A stretch of 33,115 nucleotides of DNA. It comes from Cohaesibacter celericrescens. GTDB taxonomy: Bacteria; Pseudomonadota; Alphaproteobacteria; Rhizobiales; Cohaesibacteraceae. The position numbers and the translations under genes are program-made. The notes under the pieces were generated by a model, which was not told the origin of the DNA, made no database searches, and was given only the letters and a program-made list of their open reading frames with translations. The DNA is taken from contig NZ_PKUQ01000020.1 in the NCBI RefSeq assembly GCF_002866925.1, forward strand, positions 1-33,115, in the 5' to 3' direction. Shown one piece after another: positions 24,855-33,104 of the stretch. Positions within the stretch are counted from its first letter, which is position 1. Every line of letters starts with the position of its first letter.

Positions 24855-25481
24855 TTAGCAGGCTTTAGAAAAGCCTTCGAAGATATAACTGATGGATTTT
24901 GCCCCGGGATCGAGATGGCCGATGGCCCGTTCCCCCATGGTGCGGGCGCGTCCGAATTTTGCGACATATTCACTGGTTTTTTCAGCGCCCTCTTTGGCCT
25001 TGGCTGCCGCCAGTTCAAAAGCAGCATGATGATTTTCAGTCTCGCCAAGAGCGCGGACCAATGCTTCAGTCGCGGGATCAAAGGCATCCACCATAGTTTT
25101 GTCGCCGAGGTCCGCCTTGCTGGTTTTTCGAAAATTGGCCAAGCCAGCCTCAAACATTGCGGCCGTCTGAGTTGCCGTAAGCGTGTCAGCCACCGCACCC
25201 GAAGCCAGTCCAAGAAAATAGGATCCAAGCAACGGACTGGTCGAGCCGCCATCACACATCATCACACCCATTGCGACGGCTTTTAAAAGCTCTGCGAAAG
25301 GTTTGTCTGCATTTTCATCTAGCGCTTTTACAACGGCCTGCATTGTCCGGTTGATTGTTACGCCATGGTCACCATCACCGGTGGCGCTATCCAGTTCAGA
25401 GAGCAACTGGTGCCTTTCCTTGATGATGTCGGCAGAGGTGCGCAACATTTGGACGAATTTTCCTTTTGTCAATGTGGTCAT
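24855..25481 (-). CDS. dhaL: Dihydroxyacetone kinase subunit DhaL
   Basis: A 208-residue nucleotide-binding subunit of DHA-type kinases. The Mg-binding motif GDGDHG (Asp36, Asp38, with Asp31 just before) and the lid motifs GDKTMVDAF and GRARTMGERAIGHLDPGA are intact. I start at the ATG at 25481, with AGGGG eight bases upstream. A frame extending to 25604 crosses a strong hairpin and has no family similarity. It should work with DhaK encoded upstream. No DhaM gene is present, so the pair probably uses ATP directly rather than the PTS, as reported for other tetrose/triose kinases of this superfamily (inference). Confidence 0.92.
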   Translation of the reverse strand: MTTLTKGKFVQMLRTSADIIKERHQLLSELDSATGDGDHGVTINRTMQAVVKALDENADKPFAELLKAVAMGVMMCDGGSTSPLLGSYFLGLASGAVADTLTATQTAAMFEAGLANFRKTSKADLGDKTMVDAFDPATEALVRALGETENHHAAFELAAAKAKEGAEKTSEYVAKFGRARTMGERAIGHLDPGAKSISYIFEGFSKAC

Positions 25482-25577
25482 GTTCAATGCCCCTTTTTGC
25501 CCTTTCAGCAGACCGTTCGCGGAGCTGAAATTGCCATAGCTCCGCCGTTCGAGGCCATAAAAGGCTCCGTTGTCGGT

Positions 25578-25611
25578 TGGGTAAGTGCGGTTAGGAGGAC
25601 GCACTTACCCA
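25578..25611 (-). promoter_or_regulatory. Perfect 12-bp hairpin in the dhaK-dhaL gap
   Basis: TGGGTAAGTGCG (25578-25589) pairs with CGCACTTACCCA (25600-25611) around a 10-base loop. It lies between the dhaK stop and the dhaL start, a 171-base gap that is long for two subunits needed together. It is followed by no T-run, so RNA processing, stabilisation or antitermination control is more likely than simple termination. Confidence 0.75.
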
Positions 25612-25652
25612 GTCTTGAGAGTAAATATGGAAAAGTCGCTTACCAGCTTGGC

Positions 25653-26639
25653 TTAACGAACCCTATAGTGAGGCGTGTCACAGGGTGCATCCCAAAGCTC
25701 GGCAAGCTCTTGATCAAGCTTACAGACAATCATCTGGTAGCCGCCAGCTTCTTGCACCGTCAGAAATTCTCCTGCTTCACCACGGGCAACTTTGATGCCT
25801 TTCGATGTAAAATAGCCTGTTGCATCACGGAAGGTAATCAATTGCTCCATCAGCGTCGTCTTACCCGAGCCATTGATGATCAAGAGAATTTCATCCCCCT
25901 GTTTCAAGTCGAGTGAAGCAACAACTTTTTCACCGAGCACTTCAGCTGTTTTCTTGGACGTGGCCATGGGCATACGAACGCCGCCACCTTCGCCATGCTG
26001 ACCTGCACAGATCTCCATTTCGTCTGCACCCATGTCACCACAATCACCACCGGTTGACGGATGCGTGGCAATTTCGGACAGGACGGCAATCGCAGCCATA
26101 TTTTCATTGGCTTTACTGGCAACCCGATTGACTTCATCAAGGCTCATGCCTTTTTCCGCCGCCGCTCCAGCAATCTTATAGACGATGAAACATCCACCAA
26201 GGCCGCGGCCCTCTTCTTCTGGATTGGGGCGAATTTCTTCATTGGTCAAGACCTCTTTGACGACAATGCCTTCGGCTTGTGCCATTTGCTTTGCCATCTC
26301 AGCGCTCATAACGTCGCCTGCATGGTTGAGGGTGACCAGCAGAATACCTGCATCACGCTTGAGCATTTGCATCGCTTCAAGCACTTTTGGCGGTCCGGGC
26401 GCTGCAAAAACATCACCCACGACGGATAGATCGATCATTCCTTCGCCGGTCCAGCCCTGTAGGGCTGGTTCGTGACCGGAGCCCCCCAAAGTGAGAATGG
26501 CAACTTTGTCTGCGTCCTTTGGCTTGGCACGACACACAAGTTTTTCGGACACAATTTTTATTTTTTCTGGATAGGCGAGAGCCATGCCCTCAAGCATTTC
26601 AGCCGTTAGGGCTTCCGGGTCATTAATAAATTTTTTCAT
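25653..26639 (-). CDS. dhaK: Dihydroxyacetone kinase subunit DhaK
   Basis: A 328-residue substrate-binding subunit of a DHA-type kinase. His56 in GGSGHEPA and Asp109 in NHAGDVM fall at the same positions as the catalytic pair of E. coli DhaK. His215 in ICAGQHGEGG occupies the place of the covalent substrate-binding histidine. The local sequence there (AGQHGEGG instead of the usual GIHGEPG) is unusual and may signal a different ketose substrate. The ATG at 26639 has AAGGAA nine bases upstream, and a GTG two codons earlier is less likely. It is paired with DhaL after a hairpin-containing gap. Confidence 0.92.
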   Translation of the reverse strand: MKKFINDPEALTAEMLEGMALAYPEKIKIVSEKLVCRAKPKDADKVAILTLGGSGHEPALQGWTGEGMIDLSVVGDVFAAPGPPKVLEAMQMLKRDAGILLVTLNHAGDVMSAEMAKQMAQAEGIVVKEVLTNEEIRPNPEEEGRGLGGCFIVYKIAGAAAEKGMSLDEVNRVASKANENMAAIAVLSEIATHPSTGGDCGDMGADEMEICAGQHGEGGGVRMPMATSKKTAEVLGEKVVASLDLKQGDEILLIINGSGKTTLMEQLITFRDATGYFTSKGIKVARGEAGEFLTVQEAGGYQMIVCKLDQELAELWDAPCDTPHYRVR

Positions 26640-26714
26640 GGCCACACATTCCTTCTATTTGCTCTAAACCGAGCGACATTGGCCTTAAATCTTCAAATGG
26701 AATCTTCCTACCGA

Positions 26715-27038
26715 TCAAACCGTGGCGATGGAAAGAAACTCGACGGGCTGCCCGTCTTCAATCACGAACCCCACACGCACACCTGGAGCGGAATCAAATG
26801 GGTCCAACAAGCATGGTTTGCCTTCCATGGCTTCCTCGACATTATCAACCAAAAAGGCGACGTGGGCTTCGTTCTGGATCAAATCGGGCATGGGACTTCC
26901 GTCTTCAAACCGCAGCCATTCAATCTTCTGATCGCTATGCATAGGATCGGTTACGTAAAGGCGCGCACCTTCCATATAGGTCTCGCCGGAACGTTCTAAC
27001 GCGGAAGGGATTCCGATATGGTGGAACTCCTTTTTCAT
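26715..27038 (-). CDS. Small VOC (glyoxalase-fold) protein
   Basis: A 107-residue protein that appears to be a compact VOC-superfamily member. It opens with KKEFHHIGIPS (HHIG is a typical first-strand metal-ligand motif), has EAHVAFLVDNVEEAM in the middle, and ends with VRVGFVIEDGQPVEFLSI, where Glu is the usual last ligand. GGAGGA stands four bases before the ATG. It is the first gene of the DhaK-DhaL-LsrF operon, with the putative ACATATGT operators upstream. It could be an isomerase or epimerase preparing the substrate, the role LsrG has in the E. coli AI-2 pathway. That role is inference. Confidence 0.8.
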   Translation of the reverse strand: MKKEFHHIGIPSALERSGETYMEGARLYVTDPMHSDQKIEWLRFEDGSPMPDLIQNEAHVAFLVDNVEEAMEGKPCLLDPFDSAPGVRVGFVIEDGQPVEFLSIATV

Positions 27039-27206
27039 ATTTCCTCCTCAATGACAGGTCTCCAAAAAGGGTTCGCAGCCACAAGAGGCGGCGCGCCTTA
27101 ACACTGTCATTTTCTTTGGTAACGCAGCCCTCCCAAGGTCATCTCGGAAGGGAAGATGGCTCTCGGACCATCTCGGGTTCTTTCATCAACCCGCAACCAA
27201 GGATTA

Positions 27207-27214
27207 ACATATGT
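27207..27214. promoter_or_regulatory. Putative SorC/LsrR-type operator, copy 1
   Basis: ACATATGT, followed by CAGAAC. It is the first of three copies, 22 bases (two helical turns) from copy 2, with which it shares a 14-base direct repeat (ACATATGTCAGAAC). Confidence 0.65.
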
Positions 27215-27228
27215 CAGAACAATAGTCC

Positions 27229-27236
27229 ACATATGT
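27229..27236. promoter_or_regulatory. Putative SorC/LsrR-type operator, copy 2
   Basis: ACATATGT followed by CAGAAC, identical over 14 bases to copy 1 and on the same helix face as it. Confidence 0.65.
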
Positions 27237-27262
27237 CAGAACCAATGTTCACTCTATGAAAA

Positions 27263-27270
27263 ACATATGT
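27263..27270. promoter_or_regulatory. Putative SorC/LsrR-type operator, copy 3
   Basis: ACATATGT followed by CCTGAC, 34 bases from copy 2. With copies 1 and 2 it forms a cluster that a tetrameric SorC-family regulator could bridge. Confidence 0.6.
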
Positions 27271-27431
27271 CCTGACTTATGTGCTAAAATTTTCTGTTTT
27301 TATACAATTATTTATGTCTCTCTCGCGCCATACAGATCAGCATCACAACATGCGTCAGAATGTCGCTTTATTGATCTAAAACCGTTGTTTTTTTCCACAA
27401 AGAGGCGCTGTATTCGGACTTATGCGAGGAC

Positions 27432-28370
27432 CTAAATAAGCCGGATCAACTCGCGGGCAGTCGTATCGTCGGTGATCAAATGACTGATCAGTCCGCTTTT
27501 GAGCCCGCCTAGCAAAGCGCGCACCTTTTTGTTTCTGCCTGATACAACAATCACCCGTTTAGCGCTGCGCAGGCAATCCAGAGGAATGCGGACAGCAAAG
27601 TCGGTGGGACTGTCGATGAAGTTTCCATTGGTATCATAATAGTATGAGGCCAAAACACCGACCGCCTTACGCTCGTGCAGGATGTTGCCAAATCGCGCGG
27701 CCGTGGCCTGATCTGGTACCGTTGGATAGGATCCAATACCCAGAAGGACGGCATCCAGGCCGGACCAGATTTCTGAGACCTGACGATATTCGTCCGTGCC
27801 CATGAAAAGATTTTTATCACTTTCCGATACAGGAAACGCCGGTGCATGAAGGTAATAAGGTTTGGATTTCAGTTTTTCAGCGAGAATACGAGCCAATTCA
27901 TTGGTCTGCATCCATTGCATGGCCGTTGGAGCACTGCCAATCACCGGACAAACACATTGTTCTTTTCCGGCAACCTGATCCTGAATTTCAAGCTCATTGA
28001 TGACATCTCGCACGGTCTCCCCCCAACCAACGCCCCATTTTTCAATATCGGGCAAAAGCTTGGCAAGGTAATCAGCCGCTTGTGAGACAATCATTTGGCG
28101 GTTTAGGCCCTCCTCAGCGGCACCGGTCGGCACAATCAGCCCGCCCTTCAGGCCAAAAACCCGCTTCAGCTCGTCAAGCAAATAGTCGTCATTCTCATAA
28201 ATGGAGCGAATTTCAATTCTTACGATACCGAGCTGACGGGCCTCTGACAAAAGCTTGCTCACGGCAGGGCGGGAAATGGAGAAGGCTTTGGCAATCTCGG
28301 CCTGCGTTTGTTCTTTTTCATAATATCGGCGGCAAATCTCGACCAATCGAAAATAGTCTTCTTGTTTCAT
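27432..28370 (-). CDS. SorC/LsrR-family sugar-binding transcriptional regulator
   Basis: A 312-residue SorC-family regulator. The N-terminal helix-turn-helix is QTQAEIAKAFSISRPAVSKLLSEAR (about 21-45). The rest is the sugar-phosphate-binding domain, with WGVGWGETVRDVI and LGIGSYP as typical marks. LsrR of the AI-2 system belongs here. I start at the ATG at 28370, since a GTG at 28418 would place the coding region next to the operator. A perfect 14-bp palindrome upstream (28420-28433) shares its core with three sites before the VOC-dhaKL-lsrF operon, so it likely represses both and itself, with a phosphorylated pathway intermediate as inducer. Confidence 0.92.
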   Translation of the reverse strand: MKQEDYFRLVEICRRYYEKEQTQAEIAKAFSISRPAVSKLLSEARQLGIVRIEIRSIYENDDYLLDELKRVFGLKGGLIVPTGAAEEGLNRQMIVSQAADYLAKLLPDIEKWGVGWGETVRDVINELEIQDQVAGKEQCVCPVIGSAPTAMQWMQTNELARILAEKLKSKPYYLHAPAFPVSESDKNLFMGTDEYRQVSEIWSGLDAVLLGIGSYPTVPDQATAARFGNILHERKAVGVLASYYYDTNGNFIDSPTDFAVRIPLDCLRSAKRVIVVSGRNKKVRALLGGLKSGLISHLITDDTTARELIRLI

Positions 28371-28419
28371 CTGCCTATTCGCCTCACATTTGCTTATCTT
28401 GCTACCCTGCCAAAACACA

Positions 28420-28433
28420 TGAACATATGTTCA
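28420..28433. promoter_or_regulatory. Perfect 14-bp palindrome, regulator operator
   Basis: TGAACATATGTTCA is its own reverse complement and contains the ACATATGT core also found at 27207, 27229 and 27263. It lies 50 bases before the regulator start and in the space towards the small plus-strand ORF, as expected for autoregulation. Confidence 0.75.
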
Positions 28434-28474
28434 AACACACGTGACCCTTAGCCAATAAAGAGGAGGATTTCAAT

Positions 28475-28696
28475 GTGCTAGCGCATGAAAGGGGTCTTAA
28501 AGCTTATTTGGCGACGGTTGAGCTGCTAAATCGACATGCAAATGGGAACTGCCGTGCAATCGATAGGCAAGCAGTAACGCGAATGATTGGGAGGTTGGGC
28601 AGCCGAGATCCAGACATCAAAAAGCCAGTCAAGAAAGTCTCAACAGTGACGTCTACCTCTCGTTCAACCAATGGTTTTCAATATCTTGGTCGTTAA
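28475..28696 (+). CDS. Possible small ORF or gene remnant divergent from the regulator
   Basis: A 73-codon frame starting at GTG, with AGGAGG (28461-28466) eight bases upstream. The same ribosome-binding site also serves an ATG at 28473 whose frame stops after two codons (ATG TGC TAG). The product is basic and not recognised. A strong initiation site next to a perfect operator suggests that a divergent gene once started here and was lost, or that this small protein is real. An inverted repeat (CTACCTCTCG 28653-28662, CGAGAGGTAG 28698-28707) surrounds its end. Confidence 0.3.
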   Translation: MLAHERGLKAYLATVELLNRHANGNCRAIDRQAVTRMIGRLGSRDPDIKKPVKKVSTVTSTSRSTNGFQYLGR

Positions 28697-28801
28697 GCGA
28701 GAGGTAGGAAACGACGCCGACAATAGGTGCCTTCGGCATTAAGGCTGCTTGCAACCCCTTGGCCTCAAAGTCACCCGATTGCCGCGATAACGCAGTCGAA
28801 T

Positions 28802-29416
<615 letters not shown>

Positions 29417-29428
29417 TTATCCGGATTT

Positions 29429-30946
29429 CTATTTCATCTCTTCTTTCTGCTCTCGAGCCAATTCTTCTGCCCGTCCTTTTTTGAGGCGGTAGAATGAAGA
29501 GACCATAATCAACAGAGCCACAACTATGAAGGCTAAGCTCAAGGGGCGTTCAAGGAAGATCATTGCATCCCCTTGCGACATCATCAGGGAACGGCGCAGA
29601 TTTTGTTCCGCAAGCGGTCCAAGGATCAACGCCAACAAAATCGGAGAAACGGGAAAGCGGAAATACTCGAGAAAATAGGCAACCATCCCTACACCCAATG
29701 CGAGATACACGTCAAAAAAGCTGAAGCGCATGGCATAAGCACCGATAATGCAAAGAAGAAAAATCACCGGCGTAAATAACTTCGAGTCAATATTGACAAT
29801 TTTCGCAAAAATCCGTGCGCAGGATAGCCCCACCACCAGTAGAACGGCCTGAGCCAGAATCATACCGGCAAAAAGCGGGTAGACAACGTCCAGATGATCT
29901 TTGAAAAACACGGGACCAGGTTGGAAACCGTGCATTGTCAACGCACCCAACAGAACTGCTGTGACAGCATCTCCGGGAACGCCAAGGGTCAACATGGGGA
30001 TCATAGCGCCACCGGTTGCCGCATTGTTTCCCGCTTCTGGTGCAGCAACCCCTTCAAGCACACCTGTGCCGAACTTTTCCGGATGTTTGGACGAACGCTT
30101 GGCCTCGCCATAGGCTGCAAAGGCAGCAATGTCACACCCCGTTCCAGGAATGGAACCGATAAAGGTGCCCATTATTGCGGATTTCACCATGGTGACACCG
30201 CTATCCTTGATTTCCCGCCACTTGGGTAAAAACTCGGAGACAGTTGGAACGGAGAGGTCACCAAGACCCATCTTTTCGACATTGCGGAACACCTGAGCGA
30301 TGCCAAACAAACCGATTAACACGGGAATAAATTCAAGCCCGCCAATCAGTTCCGTCACTCCGAAAGTAAAGCGCGGAATCCCGGATAACGGATCAAAACC
30401 GATCGTGGTGATGAGCAACCCTATACAGGCAGAAATGATGCCGCGAAGGATTGAAGCACCGGACACGGTGATAATCATGCCAAGACCAAACAGCGCCAAT
30501 GCGAAAAACTCGGGGGGTCCAAATTTGAGCCCCATAAGCGCGATATAAGGAGACATAAAGGTCATTATGAGCGCGCCAATGGTACCGCCAACAAATGACG
30601 CCACGGTCGCCATACCGATGGCCTTTCCCGCCTGCCCCTTCATGGCGAGGGGGTGCCCATCCAACAGGGTAGCTGCAGCAGAGGGTGTGCCGGGTGTACG
30701 GATCAAGATACCACTGATCGACCCACCATAAATACCACCACAAAAGACACCGATCAAAAGCAGAAGCCCCTGCAATGGTGGTTGTCCGAAGGTAAAGGGG
30801 ATTAGAAGCGCGCAGCCGGTGGTAGCCGTCAATCCGGGTAGGGACCCAACGAGAATGCCTGACACGATGCCAATGAGCACAAAAAGAATATTTTCAGGAT
30901 TGAGCAACACCGTTGCAAATGCCTGGATAAGAAGTTCCGGGTTCAT
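29429..30946 (-). CDS. tctA: Tripartite tricarboxylate transporter large permease, TctA family
   Basis: A 505-residue inner-membrane protein with about twelve hydrophobic segments. TctA signatures are GSLPGLTATTGCALLIPFTFG near residue 34, GGIYGGSISGILIRTPGTPSAAATLLDG near residue 70, and EAGNNAATGGAMIPMLTLGVPGDA in the second half. It forms the channel with TctB and accepts ligand from TctC. The tail is charged (RAEELAREQKEEMK). GGAGGAG lies six bases before the ATG. Transporters of this class are cation-driven, and many carry sugar acids, terephthalate or other carboxylates rather than citrate. Confidence 0.94.
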   Translation of the reverse strand: MNPELLIQAFATVLLNPENILFVLIGIVSGILVGSLPGLTATTGCALLIPFTFGQPPLQGLLLLIGVFCGGIYGGSISGILIRTPGTPSAAATLLDGHPLAMKGQAGKAIGMATVASFVGGTIGALIMTFMSPYIALMGLKFGPPEFFALALFGLGMIITVSGASILRGIISACIGLLITTIGFDPLSGIPRFTFGVTELIGGLEFIPVLIGLFGIAQVFRNVEKMGLGDLSVPTVSEFLPKWREIKDSGVTMVKSAIMGTFIGSIPGTGCDIAAFAAYGEAKRSSKHPEKFGTGVLEGVAAPEAGNNAATGGAMIPMLTLGVPGDAVTAVLLGALTMHGFQPGPVFFKDHLDVVYPLFAGMILAQAVLLVVGLSCARIFAKIVNIDSKLFTPVIFLLCIIGAYAMRFSFFDVYLALGVGMVAYFLEYFRFPVSPILLALILGPLAEQNLRRSLMMSQGDAMIFLERPLSLAFIVVALLIMVSSFYRLKKGRAEELAREQKEEMK

Positions 30947-30958
30947 TTTCCACTCCTC

Positions 30959-31417
30959 CTAGAAACTGAATGGGAAAACCCCTTCGGGGAGGGGGGCGTA
31001 TAGAAGGAAACGGAATAGGGACCAGACCGCCAGCGTTGTAGCCAGCGAACCAAAAATCCGTTTTGGATAACTGCGGGCACCCAGTAGGGTCATCAGAGCG
31101 TAAAGAAATACGCAAGTCGCGATGACAAACCCTAGATAGTTGACGCAATATAAATAGATGCCGCAAACGCCTAGCGCTGCCAGCAGGCGCATAAATCCAG
31201 AGCCATTTATACTGTCAACTTTCGGTAACGAATGTCCTCGTGTCGCCTGGACCACCAAAATGAAAGATGAAAAAATCAACAACCCGCATACCACTTGGGG
31301 AAACAACGACGGGCCGTAATAGCTAAGTCCCTGTCCGGAATAGCCACCGGCAAGGATAAAGATTCCCACCCCCAGAGCGGCAAAGACCGTACCAATACAA
31401 ATATCTTGATACTTCAA
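30959..31417 (-). CDS. tctB: Tripartite tricarboxylate transporter small permease, TctB family
   Basis: A 152-residue membrane protein with four hydrophobic segments (GTVFAALGVGIFILAGG; VVCGLLIFSSFILVV; LAALGVCGIYLYCVNYLGFVIATCVFLYALM; ATTLAVWSLFRFLLY), as in TctB. GYSGQGLSYYGPSLFPQVVCG matches the family. The start is probably TTG at 31417, since GAAGGAGG stands five bases upstream. An earlier TTG at 31438 would put this ribosome-binding site inside the gene. The C-terminal APLPEGVFPF is usual in TctB proteins. Confidence 0.88.
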   Translation of the reverse strand: MKYQDICIGTVFAALGVGIFILAGGYSGQGLSYYGPSLFPQVVCGLLIFSSFILVVQATRGHSLPKVDSINGSGFMRLLAALGVCGIYLYCVNYLGFVIATCVFLYALMTLLGARSYPKRIFGSLATTLAVWSLFRFLLYAPLPEGVFPFSF

Positions 31418-31437
31418 GATGTCCTCCTTCGGAACCA

Positions 31438-31476
31438 ATTGATGGAAAGCCAGACATACGCTGGCGATCCATCAAT
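31438..31476 (-). promoter_or_regulatory. Two-tier hairpin between tctC and tctB
   Basis: ATTGATGG (31438-31445) pairs with CCATCAAT (31469-31476), and inside a 3x3 internal loop GCCAG pairs with CTGGC around seven bases. It directly follows the tctC stop (11 bases) and precedes the tctB ribosome-binding site, the usual place for a structure that raises binding-protein mRNA over permease mRNA. Confidence 0.7.
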
Positions 31477-31487
31477 CGTTGTTTCCG

Positions 31488-32462
31488 CTATTTCAGGGGA
31501 TTAAGAAGACCTACGGAATCAAGCGCAGGTTCTAGTGTTAGTTCCATATCAGAAAGGAAACTTTCCACGCCCGCTGGGTCTTTATATTCGAGCGGCAGAC
31601 CCAGCTCTTTGGCTTTTTGCTGGAATTCCGGATCTTCCCAGCATTTTTTGAGGCCTTCAACGAGGATCGCCATACGATCTGCAGGAACACCTTTTGGCGC
31701 AGCAAGTGCCCGCCAGTCAAAGATTGGGGTGCCAACATCGATGCCTGTGTTGGTAATTGCGGGAACGTCCTTGAACAAGTCGTAGGTTTTATCAGAACCA
31801 ATGGCGAGCAGACGGACCTGCTTGTCTTGGTACAATTGAAGCATTTCGGACATGCCTGACGTGGCAATTGAAATATGCCCACCAAGCAACGCTGTACGAA
31901 CAGGCGCGGATCCATCGAATGGGACGAAGTTGAATTTTACATTCTGTTTGGCGGCGGCCGAAGCGAGAGCCAGATGCCAAGTTCCACCGGCTCCAGAGTG
32001 GCCAGCAGTCAGAACGCCGGGATTCTCTTTGGCATATTCGAAAAGATCAGCAAGGGTTTTGAATTCCGAGTCCGCTCGAACAGAAATTGCTGCGGGGCTT
32101 CGGTTGACGAGTTGGATCAGGTCATAATTACGATAAGACAGGTCCGTCAGGCCCATGAGGCGATAGGTAGAAAGCTGAAACGTCAACATCCCGATGGTGT
32201 AGCCGTCCGGACGAGCTCTTGCAGTAGCCCCCATGCCAGTCGCTCCCATCGCGCCGGTTTTGTTGACCACATTAATGTTCACACCAAGATATTTTTTGGC
32301 ATTTTTAACCAGTGTGCGGGCAACCGTATCTGTGCCCCCGCCTGCCGACCATGGAACAACCATGGTGATGTCTTTTTCAGGAAACTCTGCCTGAGCTCCG
32401 CTTGCCGAAAAAGCAAGGCCCGTTGCCGCCAGTGCGGCCAATAGCGTATTCTTGGTAAACAT
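31488..32462 (-). CDS. tctC: Tripartite tricarboxylate transporter substrate-binding protein, TctC family
   Basis: A 324-residue periplasmic binding protein. The signal peptide MFTKNTLLAALAATGLAFSA ends at GAQA, followed by the TctC-type opening EFPEKDITMVVPWSAGGGTDTVART and later GAMGATGMGATARARPDGYTIG. The start ATG at 32462 has GGAGG ten bases upstream. The much longer frame to 32663 has no family similarity. It is the first gene of the tctCBA-yhcH-type operon, which is the probable uptake route for the SorC-controlled catabolic genes downstream on the same strand. Confidence 0.93.
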   Translation of the reverse strand: MFTKNTLLAALAATGLAFSASGAQAEFPEKDITMVVPWSAGGGTDTVARTLVKNAKKYLGVNINVVNKTGAMGATGMGATARARPDGYTIGMLTFQLSTYRLMGLTDLSYRNYDLIQLVNRSPAAISVRADSEFKTLADLFEYAKENPGVLTAGHSGAGGTWHLALASAAAKQNVKFNFVPFDGSAPVRTALLGGHISIATSGMSEMLQLYQDKQVRLLAIGSDKTYDLFKDVPAITNTGIDVGTPIFDWRALAAPKGVPADRMAILVEGLKKCWEDPEFQQKAKELGLPLEYKDPAGVESFLSDMELTLEPALDSVGLLNPLK

Positions 32463-32954
32463 TGGTGTAATTCCTCCAGTTACGTTATTCATGACACCCA
32501 ATACAGGCAACGTCGCTTGTCGTGCGTGTCTCTGCCAGAAAAGCCCACCTCCGTTGGCGTCCTCTGGCAATCCTCTCATCATCGATCCGGTATAATCGAC
32601 GAGCAATCTGTTCCGCAGGGCTTCTTCTATCCAAGAAAAAGTACTCAAGATCACCGAGATCATATTGTCGTTCAGAAATACTGCCGGATAGAGCAGTGGC
32701 GCTCGACAAAATCTGTTTGATCCCGATTTTCCCCGTCACAATGTTCCTGCACGCGCATAGATATTGTTCCGCGCGGGCGATCGTTCTTGTCCATGCACTG
32801 TTAGGCTTTCGGGCAACTGCCATGCGCTCGATAAGCGGGCTTGTAACAAACCTCAAATATGCAGCTGTGAAAATACTCCTCGCGCCTGCAAACATTTCCG
32901 AGATATCATTCAGATCTGTATGCTCCTGAATGAATTTAGGATCGAGCAAGACAC
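32463..32954. other. Unassigned region upstream of tctC
   Basis: This region must contain the tctCBA promoter. A 157-codon minus-strand frame (32485-32958, TTG start) and a 135-codon plus-strand frame (32522-32929) overlap, and neither looks like a known family or has a good own ribosome-binding site. It may hold a decayed gene. I found no ACATATGT site here. Confidence 0.35.
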
Positions 32955-33104
32955 TCAATGAGACAATTTGTTCTGTTTAGAGGCGTTGGAAATCGTGCAT
33001 GGGGATCCATGCTGGGGCGCGAGGGCTTGAGCAGCCCCTCGCGCAAGGTTGCTAATCGCTGCGCCGCAGGCGGTGATCTTTAATGGCTTTGAAAGAATGC
33101 TCAT
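32955..33104 (-). CDS. Short 49-codon ORF with strong ribosome-binding site
   Basis: The ATG at 33104 has a GGAGG five bases upstream, the best initiation context at this end. The product opens with MSILSKPLKITACGAAISN, which resembles the N-terminus of a longer enzyme but is not assignable. It stops at TGA (32955-32957), which overlaps the TTG of the 157-codon frame as TTGA. It may be a truncated or frameshifted gene, or a leader peptide of the transporter operon. Function unknown. Confidence 0.35.
   Translation of the reverse strand: MSILSKPLKITACGAAISNLARGAAQALAPQHGSPCTISNASKQNKLSH

Larger units (their letters stand above)
27039..27431. promoter_or_regulatory. Promoter region of the VOC-dhaKL-lsrF operon
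   Basis: This 393-base gap follows the regulator gene and holds the three ACATATGT dyads listed separately (27207-27270), 170-230 bases before the VOC gene. The remaining sequence shows no gene. Exact promoter boxes are not clear. Confidence 0.6.

Noticed and set aside
28653..28707. Insertion-sequence terminal repeats
   Set aside because: The 10-bp arms are only 35 bases apart and enclose no transposase. No target-site duplication was identified.
32485..32958. 157-codon minus-strand gene upstream of tctC
   Set aside because: TTG start without its own ribosome-binding site, no recognisable domain, and a competing plus-strand frame. It is described as an unassigned region instead.
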